A program made the position numbers and the translations under genes. From Pelobates cultripes (lineage: Eukaryota; Chordata; Amphibia; Anura; Pelobatidae): 64,000 bases of DNA. Location of the stretch: NCBI GenBank assembly GCA_933207985.1, contig OW240912.1:105285220-105349219 (forward strand). The letters run 5' to 3'. Under the pieces are notes generated by a model. It was not told the DNA's origin. It saw nothing but the letters and a program-made list of their open reading frames with translations, and did not search any database. Of this stretch, positions 1 to 11,639 are shown piece by piece; within the stretch, counting starts at the first letter, position 1; each line of letters opens with the position of its first letter.

Positions 1-510
1 GGAGTCCAGAGGGGGATTAGTTGTGCAAGTGCAATAAATGGTTCAACAGGACTTATCTTTAGTACAGAAATCTTCCATTGAAGGTTGAGGTCCTGTACAC
101 TGATGGCGACATTGCCAGGTCCAGCAAGTGGTGTAAATGCTAAAATGTTTCAGGAATTAAACACATTAAACGTTTTGAGGTGTCCTAATCACGGCCTAAG
201 AGCAGGCACAGAACTAGAGTTTCCAGTAAAGTTACCAGGCTATTTTATAAAACAAGGATTGCAAAGAGTCACAGATAGCATATATCTCTGAAAACTAAGA
301 AAGTAAAAGATTATTATTACCTGGGTATAATAAGATATATGGCCAAACCTACCAAACTAAAGACTACATAAAATAAGAAACTCATCTAGGGTAATTACTA
401 AGATTAACAAGGATTCATCGAGTCTAAGAATCCCATAGAATCCTTTGGAATTTTGACCCTCTTTTCCTTTCTAAGTTTTACAATATCATTAGATCCCAGA
501 TCTGGCTTAG
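1..510. other. Unassigned sequence left of solo LTR
   Basis: I see no gene, transposon terminus or tandem repeat. The last five bases (506-510, CTTAG) are the left target-site duplication of the LTR that follows. The 68-codon open frame at 85-291 has no recognisable domain and is not called. Confidence 0.5.
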
Positions 511-1520
511 TGTCACAGCACAGCCCGAGCCCTGCAGACAGCAAGGCGTGGCCGCCCCTTTAAGAGATCTGTATCAGGATTACTAGTTGATCCAGCACGT
601 AGAATTGTGTCACACAGATGACTAATAGGTAACGTATTACTGGGCCTTAGAGTGGCCGGACTTAACGTACCAAAGAATAGTCAGGATACTTGCCGAGGTC
701 AGGGGATACAGAAAGAGACACAATGATAAGAGAAAGCCAGAAGTCCGGGATACAGAATACAGGGAAGTCAAAATCAAAGCCAAAGTCAAAAACCAGAAGA
801 AACTTGAATCAGGAACGCGCTCTCGGACAACCACAAGGGAAACTACGACAGAGCACTGAGCAGGATGAGAACTGGGCCTAAATACCCCGCCTCTAGATCT
901 GATAGGCTGTAACCGGCCTTTGACCCCAAAGGCAGTTACCAGATTTCTATTTGCATAACTGCTGCTCATTATTAACCCTTCTGTGGATTTGGTTGCTGCT
1001 CGGCACAACTTTCCCTGTGTGGACAGTAAATGCCATTAACCACATTTTTATAAGCGGATGAATATGTGACAACCTGGCTGGGTTTGAACTCACAGCTCCA
1101 GCATCCAAGTCAGGTTCTGTCCACCAGGGGGCTTCAGTTTCTGTTTGCATCTTTCTGCTTCCTGACCACCTTGCCCTGGATTAAGCAATACTGATCCACC
1201 TGCAGCCCTTTTCCAATTACGGACAGCTGCACCTAATTAGCAGGCTGTAAAAGCCAGCCCTGCCTGAGACCTAGGATCTGGTCATTTTGACTGTTTGTTG
1301 TTTCCTGCTGGATCTCTGCTTAGCTACTGACTGATTTCCTGGACTCTGACTTTGTTACTCCGCTGCCAGCCCTGACTTCTGCTTCTCATCTGACCCTGCC
1401 TTTGGATTTCCCCTTAATCTGTACTGCACTTCTGTTTTTTGCCTCCTTCCTGTGCCATCTCCTGCAAATGGGCTCCAACTCCTGGTAAACTGTTTCCTAA
1501 GTCCCAAGGTGACTGTTACA
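511..1520. mobile_element. Solo LTR, probably Gypsy-type, with 5-bp TSD
   Basis: The element begins TGTCACAG at 511 and ends CTGTTACA at 1520, so the ends are TG...CA with short inverted termini (TGTCACAG versus TGTAACAG on the other strand). It is flanked by the identical 5-bp duplication CTTAG at 506-510 and 1521-1525. A 5-bp duplication and TG/CA termini are the signature of LTR retrotransposon integration. At about 1010 bp with no gag/pol between two copies, it is best read as a solo LTR left by LTR-LTR recombination. The open frames inside (637-1008 minus, 690-881 plus) resemble no Gag or Pol. Family assignment to Gypsy is inference; an ERV-type LTR is possible. Orientation was not determined. 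Confidence 0.8.
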
Positions 1521-2695
1521 CTTAGGCTATAAGGGATTTGTTTCTTTTATTTAAATTTGTCTTTTATTTAATCCCTAATCTATTTTTACATAGTTTTTGT
1601 TCTCTAATATTACTACTACCTGTTTCTTCATCTTCTTGTCTTCCCAGCATTGGTCCTTTTATCTTTATTCCAAGACCTACCACCCCGCATCTACAAACTT
1701 GTATATAAGTTGTTACCCCTCCAGTTTCTTCTATTCTCTCTCTTCCTTACCCTTCTCTTATTTCACTATTCTGATGGTCTTGTCTTCCATACAATCTTTT
1801 TCCATTTCTAACTGTTTACCACAAGACAGCCACCTTCGAGTTAAATGTTTGAACATGCTTTACTGAATGTCTTATCAAGCAGATAGACTTTGGTGCATGA
1901 GAATCTTTCATGGAGGTCCCTCTTGTTTGCTATTTTTGTTTTTTTCTTGAGTTTATGACTTATTATATAGTACCTGGTCACTCAACCAGTTACTTTTCCT
2001 TTCTTGTTTTTAACTTATTTTTCACGCCTGTTGATTCTATTTCAATTGTTTAAAAAATAAAATAAAAAGCATTGCCTTGAATACACCATTATAAAACAAA
2101 GAAAGAAAAGAAATGTAAAAAAAACAACAAAAAAAATGTTTGTGTGCAGAGACGTAGGTTTAGCATTTTTTAAAATGTGTTAGTGGACTAATTATACCCT
2201 TTGAGTGGACATACTACAGAGCAGTGATAGTAAGATACACAGAGTGACCATGCACATTATACCACCACCTGCCCCATTTGTGCTTCACTGCACTGAGAGA
2301 TGGGGAAAATAGCCCAAACCATGCCATCAAGGGGGAGAACATGGCATCAGCCAGCAGCTCACTTCAAGTCATAACAAATCAGAATGAATACATACTGAAT
2401 ACATTTCCATTAAACTGGTCCTGTAGACCAATGTGCAGCCAACTGTCCTTGCACGGCATGATTTATTTTCAAAATAACCAAATAACCAAATTGTCAATTT
2501 CTTGGTATACATGAAACTTAATCAAGGGTTAACTTTGCCCAATTAGTATATGCTTTTGTTTTCAAAATCTTGGACCAAGATCTCAAGCAAGGTTTCTTGG
2601 AAATAACCAAGAAGGAAAATATCACCAACTTTGCTTCAACCTAGTGCAACTCTTTAGCGTTTGAACACTACATATGATATATTCTATCTATATCC
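1521..2695. other. Unassigned AT-rich sequence
   Basis: Pyrimidine-rich at 1550-2040, then A-rich at about 2050-2140, which could be an old retroelement tail on the plus strand. No gene, terminus or duplication could be recognised. Confidence 0.4.
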
Positions 2696-2699
2696 TTAA

Positions 2700-3155
2700 A
2701 GGACCACTCTATGCACCCAGACCACTTCAGCTTAATGAAGTGGACTGGGTGCCAGGTCCCTGTAGGATTAACCCCTTTTTTTATAAACATAGCAGTTTCA
2801 GAGAAACTGCTATGTTTATAATAGGGTTAATCCAGCCTCCAAATCCTCTAGTGGATGTCTCATTGAAAATCACAGTGAGAAGATGCAAGCGTCCATAGGA
2901 AAGCATTGTAAATGCTTTCCTATGAGACCGGCTGAATGCGCGCGGCTCTTGCCGCGCCTGCGCATTCAGCCGAATGGGAGGAGAGGAGGCGGAGAGGAGG
3001 AGCAGAGCTCCATGCCCGGCGCTGGAAAAAAGGTACGTTTTAACCCTTTCCTCTCCCCAAAGCCAGGCGGGAGGGGGACCCTGAGGGTGGGGGCACCCTC
3101 AGGGCACTATAGTGCCAGGAAAACAAGTATGTTTTCCTGGCACTATAGTGGTCCT
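2700..3155. mobile_element. TTAA-flanked foldback MITE, copy A
   Basis: A 456-bp non-autonomous DNA element with termini AGGACCACT and AGTGGTCCT, flanked by TTAA at 2696-2699 and 3156-3159. TTAA duplication is typical of piggyBac-type integration. Inside are three hairpins: a conserved stem AAACATAGCAGTTTC/GAAACTGCTATGTTT near 2786-2820; an 11-bp stem at 3079-3089/3094-3104; and a perfect 21-bp stem at 3105-3125/3130-3150 with loop AGTA. Copies lie at 16334-16823 and, inverted, at 44020-44479; more diverged relatives are at 5829, 14322, 17908 and 26430. The open frames across it (2674-2898, 2883-3194) are not genes. Confidence 0.85.
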
Positions 3156-3159
3156 TTAA

Positions 3160-3700
3160 TGCCTCTCAACTCGGAGGCTGGATATTCTGGCTGATCTGCT
3201 AACAATGTCTTTCTGCTTAACAAGGGGACAAATGCCTTTTTTATATTGATTTCCCATTGAGCCCTTTCAAGTACTTTTAAAGACTGATACTTAGTTAGCA
3301 TTCAGTAGGGCTAAAATGAAAATGAAGTATGTCTCCAATAATATTTTCAGTAAAGAATATTTCTTAGTTTTCAAAGGAAACAAAGCATAAAGTAAAAAAA
3401 ATGAAGACACGAGAGAAAGATCAGCACAGTGAACATAGACACATTTCTCACAATTTTATGTCAGGTTTGGACCTTTACTAACATAAATAGCGTGTTAAAT
3501 ACTCTTTATATATACTGCTGTCAATATGTTGATTACACACTATACCAAATATAACATTCTGAATCCCAAAAACAAAGCTGGATCAAAATAGTGCTATTCA
3601 CTAGTAAATAAATCTAACACCTGTCATTCTGAATATAATCTCTCTTACTGGGGAATGTCAAAATCCTGTCCAGACATTATTATAAACAAGCTCATTTTGC
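3160..3700. other. Unassigned sequence
   Basis: AT-rich sequence between two MITEs, with no recognisable gene or repeat boundary. Confidence 0.4.
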
Positions 3701-3704
3701 TTAA

Positions 3705-3776
3705 CCCCTTAAGGACACATGGCAGAAATATTCCATCATGATTCCCTTTTATTCCAGAAGTTGTGTCCTTAAAGGG
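3705..3776. mobile_element. 72-bp piggyBac-like MITE
   Basis: TTAA at 3701-3704 and 3777-3780 flanks a tiny palindromic element starting CCCCTTAAGGACACA and ending TGTGTCCTTAAAGGG. The CCC...GGG ends directly inside TTAA match the known piggyBac terminus style. A second copy (32467-32524) sits inside the L1 at 31-37 kb. Confidence 0.8.
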
Positions 3777-3780
3777 TTAA

Positions 3781-5824
3781 TACACATTGTATTCAGCACC
3801 TAGCTAAATATAGCCTATTTAATGTGACACATAGATATAGCATTATATGATTAAAAACTTGTGTCATGGAGCCTTTGCACTAGAAGTGCCACATGCTAGC
3901 CCGGAAACCATAGGAAATTAATCAAAGTAATGCTTTACATTGGTTTTTGGTAAAAAAGAAAAAAAAAAGTAATTGTTTTACTATTAATGAATATATTTGA
4001 TTTAAATATATAAAATCTTTAAAGAAACTTTAGACCTTAAGGAATACAATGTTGTTAAATAAAAAACACCTTGAAATTAAATGGTGGCTTGAGGTTTACA
4101 ATCATTAGAACGTCAACCTTACCTTCAGCATGTCCTTGACTAACAGGATTATACTTAAAAGCAATTGGCTAATGTTTGGGTGATTGAAGGACCTAGACTA
4201 CTGGAACGATATCCAAGTGGTATAATAAGCATACATGGTATTTGGTCTGGATGCCAATTTGACTGCTCGATAGAAAAAACAGCTGATATTCCGAAAAACT
4301 GTTTTATCTTAGAATAAGAAAATAACATTGCTGTGTAGTACAAGATGTGCAAACATAAATAGGAAAGTGCATAGTGTACAACAGACAACAAAAATATAGA
4401 AAGGACACAGGGGTCCAAGCCAACCCTCGGAAAAAACAAATGCATCTATTAATATCGATATAGTCTATGATTTTCTAGGGTTTTTCAGGCCTTTCATAAC
4501 ATTTCTATTTTAAGTAATTTAAGAACCTCACTACAAGTAAATGATGCTCTTTATCTACCTGCCTTGCTTCTATTTTTCATTAAATCCTTATCACAAAGTG
4601 TGGCAAGGCTTTAATAACTGATAATGCTATCTGGTCTAATTAGATTTTAATAAATGAAGCACTGTGTGATACTAAGAAGGAAATATGTTGATGCTCTGAC
4701 CAAATCCTACATCTAATTAACACATTATACATTTACTAAATATCAGTCCCTGTCCAACTATTACTATTTACTATTAATTCAGTAAACATAATTTTAAAGG
4801 GGAACTCATGGAAATTGCACATTGAATAAAACATTGAAAATCACCTGTAAATTGTTGTTGCACTTTACCAAGTCATATTTCATTTAGCAAATGACAAATT
4901 ACATCACAATGCACTTTAGTCCAATCACAATATCATGCCTATTCCTGGAGGTCCAGTGTGGAGACCATTTGGCATCGCCCTCTGCCATAAGCAGACCTCA
5001 TGTAATAGTTTGTGAGCTCTCGGCTCATAGTATCAACGTGTTGCCATGGTAACCTGTGGCACGGCTCTGAACTGCCTGGTACTCACATTAGCCATATACA
5101 AGGTTGGAACCTGGCAGAGGGAGAGACCTGAATCTCTCTGGGCTCCTCCATCACCCCTATACTGGGTGCATCTTTGATCTCTCAACAGGTCCATAAAAGC
5201 ATTCCCCTGCATGAGCCGGTGAGGTGCAATTTAACATAAAATCAACCCTGAAGATATGGGGAAAATAGATACAGGGCTATAGGTCCCAACATGAATGCAT
5301 TATAGAGAATATTGAAGTTCATATGTAATTTCAAGTAAAATACATCCAGAGATGTTTGTACCACCTTGTCTCCCTGGAGATTTTCATTGTATTTGTTTAG
5401 GCAACTTAAAAGTAAATAATAACAATAAAGCGTTAGCTTTAAAGGCATCTTGGGTTTATCATAATCCACAAGGTTCAATGTGTTATCCTAGTTTCTCATA
5501 ACCATAATGGGCTTCTTTCTCTGTATTCCATCTTAATAAATATCTAAATGGCATTATAATAATAATAACAGCTATTTCATTTTTTTCATGACTCTGTTTG
5601 CTCCCCAAGGAAACTCAAAGTACAAGCTTTTAAATTAATCAGTAGGTAGTGTAGTGAGCTGAGCTTCCAGCAGTTATATACCATATATGATGAAGAATTC
5701 CACTCAGATAGCATTTCAGAAAGCACACAAATGTTCTCATCCCTATAGCACTGAAAACATAGTCATCACAATGTAGGGCAGAATGGGAACTGCCCTATTC
5801 ATGAAAGTTTTATCATATCAGTTC
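3781..5824. other. Unassigned AT-rich sequence
   Basis: No coding frame with a recognisable domain. The longer minus-strand frames at 4155-4445 and 5242-5478 have no family features. A fragment starting TTAAAGGGGAAC near 4794 may be a decayed end of the TTAA MITE superfamily. Confidence 0.4.
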
Positions 5825-5828
5825 TTAA

Positions 5829-6439
5829 AGGAACACTTTACGGTAAGAAACACAAAATTGTATTCTGACCCTATAGTGCCCTCCCTTTACCCCTTAAAAT
5901 GCAATTATTATTATTATTGCCATTCATATGGCGCCAACAGATTCCGTAGCGCTTTACAATATTATGAAAGGGGAGATTTAACTATAAATAGGACAATTAC
6001 AAGAAAACTTACAGGAACGATAGGTTGAAGAGGACCCTGCTCAAACGAGCTTACAGTCTATAGGGCTGTAAGTTTTAAATGTAATAAAACTTACCTTATT
6101 TCCAGCAGCGCATGGGTCAGCTGGTGTTGGCATTGCCCCCGACCTGCCTTGCTGACATCACAGGGAAAGCATTGGATTGGTTGAAATCATCAAGAAGGCG
6201 GGATAGGGGTGGGGTCAAATACAGGAATGGCCAATCAGCACCTCCTCATAGAGATGCATTGATGAGGAAAATTCGTCATCTCCATGCAGAGGAGTGGCAA
6301 CTGAGGTGACCCTAGGGAGCAATATAAACACTGCCTTTTCTCTGAATAGAATGGATAGAATTTTCTCTGAAGGGAAAGATTAATACTCATCAGAACAAAT
6401 ACATTAAGCTGTAGTTGTTTTGGTGACTATTGTCTCCCT
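5829..6439. mobile_element. TTAA-flanked MITE carrying a nested repeat
   Basis: TTAA at 5825-5828 precedes AGGAACACTTTA, and the right end reads ...TGTCTCCCT before TTAA at 6440-6443. These termini are related to copy A (2700-3155) but diverged. The middle (about 5900-6065) is a different dispersed repeat containing GCGCCAACAGATTCCGTAGC, so this is a repeat inside a repeat. Frames at 5783-6028 and 6112-6309 are incidental. Confidence 0.65.
5900..6065 (+). repeat. Dispersed repeat with GCGCCAACAGATTCCGTAGC core
   Basis: Begins with an (ATT)n tract, continues with the GCGCCAACAGATTCCGTAGC core, and ends near GAGCTTACAGTCTATAGGG. The core is a very common dispersed vertebrate repeat as I remember it; I cannot name the family. 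It is nested in the TTAA MITE at 5829-6439. Confidence 0.55.
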
Positions 6440-6540
6440 TTAAGTCTACTGTTCTGCCTATTGTATATCTGCACATTTCATAGGGTATATGAGAAATCCC
6501 GCATTAGATATTTTTGCGGTTGGGTCACTGTAACACCTCG

Positions 6541-7975
6541 GGAGAACTCCTCAGGAAAACCATATTTTTGTAGCACGTGCAGCATTTAGTGCTAGCTTCA
6601 TGCCTAATGCTAGGGGAAGGCCTTCGACACCATGTGCTGACACATGGGAGAGTATGTACACTATTTTCCTCGTGTTGCCCGAGCCCTGTCTCCTTCTCAC
6701 GAAATCTGATTGGTTAGTGTGAATTAGTCTAGGGAGGATTGAGGTATGCCTATTCGCCATCAGTTTGGCATATAATTTAGTGTCACAGTTCAGAAGGCAT
6801 ATGGGTCTAAAGTTACGGCATTGATTCGGGGGTTTGCCAGGCTTGGGTAGTGTTGAGATGTGAGTTTGTAACATTTCTGATCGCATAAACCCTGTCGTTT
6901 AGTAACTATTGAATAAGTCTGTCATGTGTGGTAGAAGATATTTGCTAAATGTTTGATAATATAAATTTGTGAACCCATCTAGGCCTGGTGATTTGTGTTT
7001 GGGTAACTGTTTCATTGCTTGAGCCACCTCTGATGTCACAAAGGGTGTGTTGAGATGTGCTATGTCATCTAGTTGTAGTTGTGGGAGGTTTACCTTGTCT
7101 AGAAAATTTTGTATCTGGTCTGTCATTGGTGATGGCGTATCTGGGTCTTGAGCTAGATTATATAAAGCACTGTAGTATGTAATATATTCATCCACAATTT
7201 GTTGTGGGTTCAATATCTTTGATTTATCTGGAGCGTATAAGAATGCAATGAAGTTTCCCTTAGGGCCTTCAATTGGGATGCCAATATTTTTCCTGCTCTG
7301 TTCCCCTCTGTGGAAATGTATGCTTTATTTTAGTGAGTAGATAGGGAAATGGCTAAAACCACCTATCTCTGTCTCATCACGGATTTGCTTTGTAGCAGTT
7401 GTGGACGGGTTTTTATTGTTCACATGTGTTGGTCTGTCAATGATTTGATAATATTAGTATATTCTGTCATGCGTTTCTTCTTTGTGTAACTCGTGAATTT
7501 GGTTAGTAAGCCTCTAATCATAGCTTGGTGAGCTTGCTAAATAGTTACTATGGAATGGTTAGGGGTGTTATTTAGGGTAAAGTAGGATTGTAATTCTTGG
7601 TTGATTTGAGTGACTAGATAGGAATCTTGCAGAATTGCTTTGTTCAGCCTCCAGGAGCCTATGCCAGTGCTTGGAAATTGTTCTCATAATTTAAGCATAA
7701 TAGGTGCGTGATCTGACCACGAGATCAGACCTATGCGTGATGATTGGATTTTGTGGATCAGTGAAGAGGGTATCAGAAAACGGTCAATTCAGGAGTACGT
7801 ATTGTGTGCTAAAGAGTAATAGGTATAATCTCTTACAATGGAGTGTGTTGTTCTACATACGTCTAAAAAAACTTGCTGGAAAATGATAGAGCTAAGCTTA
7901 GATGTTATGGCATGTCTTTTTTTTTGCCGTAATGTGGAACACTGTGTGTGCAGATGATGTGTCCATATCATCATC
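6541..7975 (-). pseudogene. L1 ORF2 remnant (endonuclease plus RT N-terminus)
   Basis: ORF2 of L1 encodes an apurinic-type endonuclease and a reverse transcriptase that copy the element at the nick. Visible here in order on the minus strand: FLDVCRTTHSIVRDYTYYSL, then SDHAPIM, both typical of the endonuclease C-terminus; KHKSPGLDGFTNLYY (RT palm entry, 'SPGxDG') at about 6960-7010; and CRNFRPICLLNCDTKLYAKL at about 6760-6820, the RT 'RPISLLN' block. The first catalytic box is scrambled (LALGMKLALN where 'LALDAEKAFD' is expected). The long frames are interrupted by stops around 6890 and throughout 7214-7700. Confidence 0.85.
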
Positions 7976-8209
7976 TAATAAAAAAATAGAGTGGAAATGA
8001 AAGTAAATTGTAAGGGTCCTATTAGAGTGGTGTCTCAATGGGACAACAAATAAGTGGTATGAAGGGTCTTGTGTCCTTATGTGTGAGTCTTTTTGTGTTT
8101 AAGAAGCACTCACCAAGCTGTAGCGGTTGTTTTCCAATCAGGTCTCACACGTTTAGGAGATTTCTGTGTGTGGTGTGACTTGTGTTGGTCATTCTCAGGT
8201 ATCACTTGG

Positions 8210-9073
8210 ATATTCCACTCCGCCAACAGGTTTCCTCCTTCTTCTGAAATTTGTAGAGGTTATTTTATGCCATTTCTGCTCACGATAAGGCGAGTTGGGA
8301 ATCCCTATTTATTCTGGATGTCTTGGTAATATGGGTAAAGGCTCTGCGTTTAGTTAGGGTGGTGGCAGATAAGTCTGCAAACAGCTGGATGCCTTAAAAT
8401 TTCTCCAGCAGGTTTTGAGTCATTCAAGAGGCTTGTATTATTTTTTCTTTTGTGATGAAATAGTGGATTCTGGTGATTATGTCGCATGGGACGGAAACAG
8501 GAAGTTTCGTCTTGTTAGGCAATGAATTCTTTCTAAATATAGTTGTGGTACCGTTAGGTACCAGTAATTAATACAGACTTGTGGCATAGTCTTGAAGCTC
8601 CTGTGGTTTCACCTCTTCAGGGATGCCGCACAGTCTGATGTTATTCCTTCTGTCTCTATCTTCGTGATCTGCTAGTTTGGCAAATCTAGTGTCTGTCAAA
8701 GTATTATGTGCTGCAATTATCTTCCAGATTAGACGTTCTCTCTCCCAAGGCCTGTATATCAGACCTGATCTCCCTTGCCATTTGTGGAAATCTAGTTGTA
8801 GGAAAGTCTGTAGTCCCTCTGCATTTTTTGTATGGAAGAGTCTGTTGCTGGTACCAGAGCATGTGTGGAGATGGAGGTGATATCTGAGTTGGATGCAGGC
8901 TTGTTGGCACCATCTTGGCGTGGTGGTGAGGCTAGGGCTGTTATCTGCATAGTTGTGGCTTTCAGTTTGGCTTTTTTAGCTGATTTTTGTGCCATCTTGT
9001 GGGGTAGGCCGTTATGTCTGTGTATGTGTGTTTTCTGTAGAATCTGCACTGCTAATCGCTTGTCTATTCCCAC
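8210..9073 (-). pseudogene. L1 ORF1 remnant
   Basis: L1 ORF1 makes an RNA-binding chaperone with a coiled coil and an RRM. The minus strand shows a lysine-rich N-terminus (MAQKSAKKAKLKA, from about 8995), a helical segment IRSDIQALGERTSNLEDNC near 8710, DRRNNIRLCGIPEEV at about 8612-8660 (the diagnostic 'RRNNIRIxGIPE' of L1 ORF1) and PCDIITRIHYFITKEK near 8445-8495. At least two frame changes are needed to connect them, so it is a pseudogene. Confidence 0.8.
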
Positions 9074-9120
9074 CTCTGTGGAGAGCCAAATACTAACGCA
9101 GCCATCTCAGTGAATAGTCC

Positions 9121-10621
9121 TGTCATGCCCCCCGAGCTTGTTCTTTTAAATGCCAAAATATTTTGGTACAATGAGAGTGGCTCATGATGACCTGTTTTTC
9201 AACATTGTCTCGTCTGTTCTGCTGTCACAGTGCTAAATGTATACAATATACAGACAACAAACAGTCTGTTTCTTTTTGGTGCTTTCAGTTTGACATTACA
9301 TTTTCACAATTGTCCTTTTTAAAGAATGAGGTTGACATCAATATTTGAATATTGTCAGGACTCCATGCTGGCTGTCTCAATTTTAAACAATAATTGGTAA
9401 TAACATTATTGAGTTATTCTCATTTTTACTGTCTCAGAGTAGCTTGTATAATGTACTGTAAATGTATCTATCTACAATTTGCATGATACACTGTGTTTAA
9501 TTGTGAATTACAAGAGTGTAATTAAGTTCATCTATAAACAGTAGATTTCAGCAGAAGAGATGTTTTTATTAAACTGTGTCCAAGTCACTATGTCTCATAC
9601 AGCTTTAGTGCATGTAAAAATAATGCTTCTTAAATAAATTGTTAAACATATTGCTCTGCACAGCTGCAGGGTAATATTATCCAGTCAGGGACGCGTTTTA
9701 TATTTGTGCTCATTTTCCATGCTAAAAAAAGGGAAACATAGCAAAGTTTGTGGATAAAGTTGCATCTAGGAAGCTTATTGTTGAATTCTAAAGAACAAAT
9801 GACATGCTAAGACTATTAAGTGTCATGATGGCTAACCTAGACAGTGCATATGCTTGTAAACTAAATTAGCCAGAATAGAACCTTGGGAATTTTTAAAGAG
9901 CAATCATCATTATTTTGATGTTGACATTCCTATTTGCATTAACCCTAGCAAATGACAATAGAGTGTTTATTGGGATGATGTCTAGAGGAAAGGCAAGTCC
10001 ATGAAATATATCTCCTGCTGCTCAGACTGTTAGTGGGGACTGCCATCTTTCCATGATGCCCTGTGCAGTGCATCGGACAAGCAGTTAAAATGTGTCATTT
10101 GCAAGTTTGTAGTTAACGTGGATTACGTATGTAAAGTTAATTATGCCTTATTTACTTTGAATACAGGAAATTCCATTTTTACTTGTACTAAATTATTTTT
10201 TTGCATGTCGGGAATTTCTGTTCCCAGTTTTCTGGAAATGCTACAGAGCAGAAATGTGCCAGTTTTTGCATGTTTCATAATGTGAACATCAGTACAATAA
10301 ATTAATCATCCACTTGTTTTACATGATTGTGCAGATTTGCTTAATGCATATGGGAAATGATGACAGGCCCACTTTAATATTTATTATAATAATTAAAGCC
10401 AAATACCTAATAGCTGTCTGAATTGAGTTACACAAAATGGCTGCATTACATCACTGTTGGACATAACTATTGACTGGAGAAGTGCAGGAAGAAATTATGT
10501 AGGCAGAAGTTGCATATTAGTCAGATGGGGAAAGCTTAGAAATAGGAGAGGTTTCACTTAATAGCAAGCTGGATGCAGTGATTCAAGATAGTATTGCTCT
10601 ACATTACACATTGTTTTATTT
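9121..10621. other. Unassigned AT-rich sequence
   Basis: About 1.5 kb with no recognised gene, terminus or tandem repeat. It could be host intergenic or intronic DNA. Confidence 0.4.
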
Positions 10622-10738
10622 AAGGGGTGCCCAAAATGTAGATCCCTAGATTCTTTAAAACTACAACTAAAGACATTCAAAGCATCATGGGAGTTGTAGT
10701 TCTATAACATATGGGGATCTACCTTTTGGGCACCCCTG
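10622..10738. mobile_element. Short hAT-like MITE
   Basis: Inverted termini GGGGTGCCCAAAATGTAGATC and GATCTACCTTTTGGGCACCCC (each about 20 bp, few mismatches) enclose a core with GCATCATGGGAGTTGTAGTT. The end form (C)AGGGGTG...CACCCCTG is the same as the element at 53193-53317. A clean 8-bp duplication is not visible here, so this copy is older or has lost its left terminal bases. Confidence 0.7.
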
Positions 10739-11227
10739 CTTTAAGAGAATTAGCATATCACTGGCACCCGGGTAAATCTTCTATTCTACAGTATAGAGAG
10801 GAACAGAACCTGAGAGGAAGTAGTGCTGTGCTCAAGAACCTTAACATCAGAGTTACAAAAATTGCCAAATATGTAATCCCTGATGGTAAGCAGACCCCGA
10901 ACACTCCTGCCCCAGAAATACCTTGAATGAGCTTAAGTTGTTATGTGAGTATTGGATCCAGAATCTGCAATTCTGATTATACAACCTCTCTTGGTAGATA
11001 ATTCCACATCTTTATTGTTCCTACATTACATTTTTTTTATTTTAATATCGGTAAAATCTCCTTTAATGAAATCCCAATGGTTGAACTCTTGTTAATAAAC
11101 AAGCTATTGGAGAGTTGTTTGAACTGACTGTGCATATTTATCATTGTTCAGTCACCTTTTTTCTAAAGTAAACACGTGTAACTTTTCTAACCTTAAAAGT
11201 ACACTCTAAGGACCGAACTACTTCATG
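10739..11227. other. Unassigned sequence
   Basis: No recognised feature. The 71-codon frame starting at 10711 begins inside the MITE and is incidental. Confidence 0.4.
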
Positions 11228-11500
11228 TTAAAAGGACACTCCACTGCCCAAATACACACAAAAAATATAACCCCATTGCAAATATGCATGGATTGGATGA
11301 TGTATTTTTCATTGGAGATATATTTAAAAACAGCTTGCAAGAATTGCAAATCTCTTGTCTGCAGGCATTGCAAACCCTCTCCAGTTTAAACTTTCTGTGG
11401 CTGTCCAATTACAGACTCAGTGGGATGTTTTTACAAGGTAGGTGCTCTGAGAAATTGCCTGCCTCTTGAGTTTAGCTGCACTCATCTAACCTGCCAAGAA
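11228..11500. mobile_element. Probable left part of a TTAA MITE
   Basis: TTAA at 11228-11231 is followed by AAGGACACTCCACTGCCC, similar in style to the AGGACCACT termini elsewhere in the window. A matching right terminus was not identified, so the extent is uncertain. Confidence 0.4.
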
Positions 11501-11639
11501 GTAGTGCTTATTTGCATGTCAAGCTGGGAACTCTGGGATAGTTAAGTGTTCTTGCATGGCAAGACCACTTACTATTATCTCACATATATATTATTATTCT
11601 CATTATAGCCAAATTTACCCCCCTAACTCCTCCCACAGC

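Larger units (their letters stand above)
6541..9120 (-). mobile_element. L1/Tx1-type LINE, decayed, antisense
   Basis: Reading right to left on the minus strand: an ORF1 remnant (about 9073-8210), an endonuclease C-terminal half ending in SDHAPIM (7716-7696), the linker AHQAMIRGLLTKF (about 7535-7497), and the first part of the reverse transcriptase (7213-6541). Only about 370 bp separates the ORF1 end from the SDH motif, so the N-terminal half of the endonuclease is deleted. RT stops before the catalytic FADD-type box, so the 3' part is missing too. Many stops and frameshifts show it is dead. No TSD was found. Confidence 0.85.

Noticed and set aside
1597..1866. 89-codon frame with hydrophobic content
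   Set aside because: Pyrimidine-rich composition gives Phe/Ser/Leu runs; no start context, homolog or splice structure.
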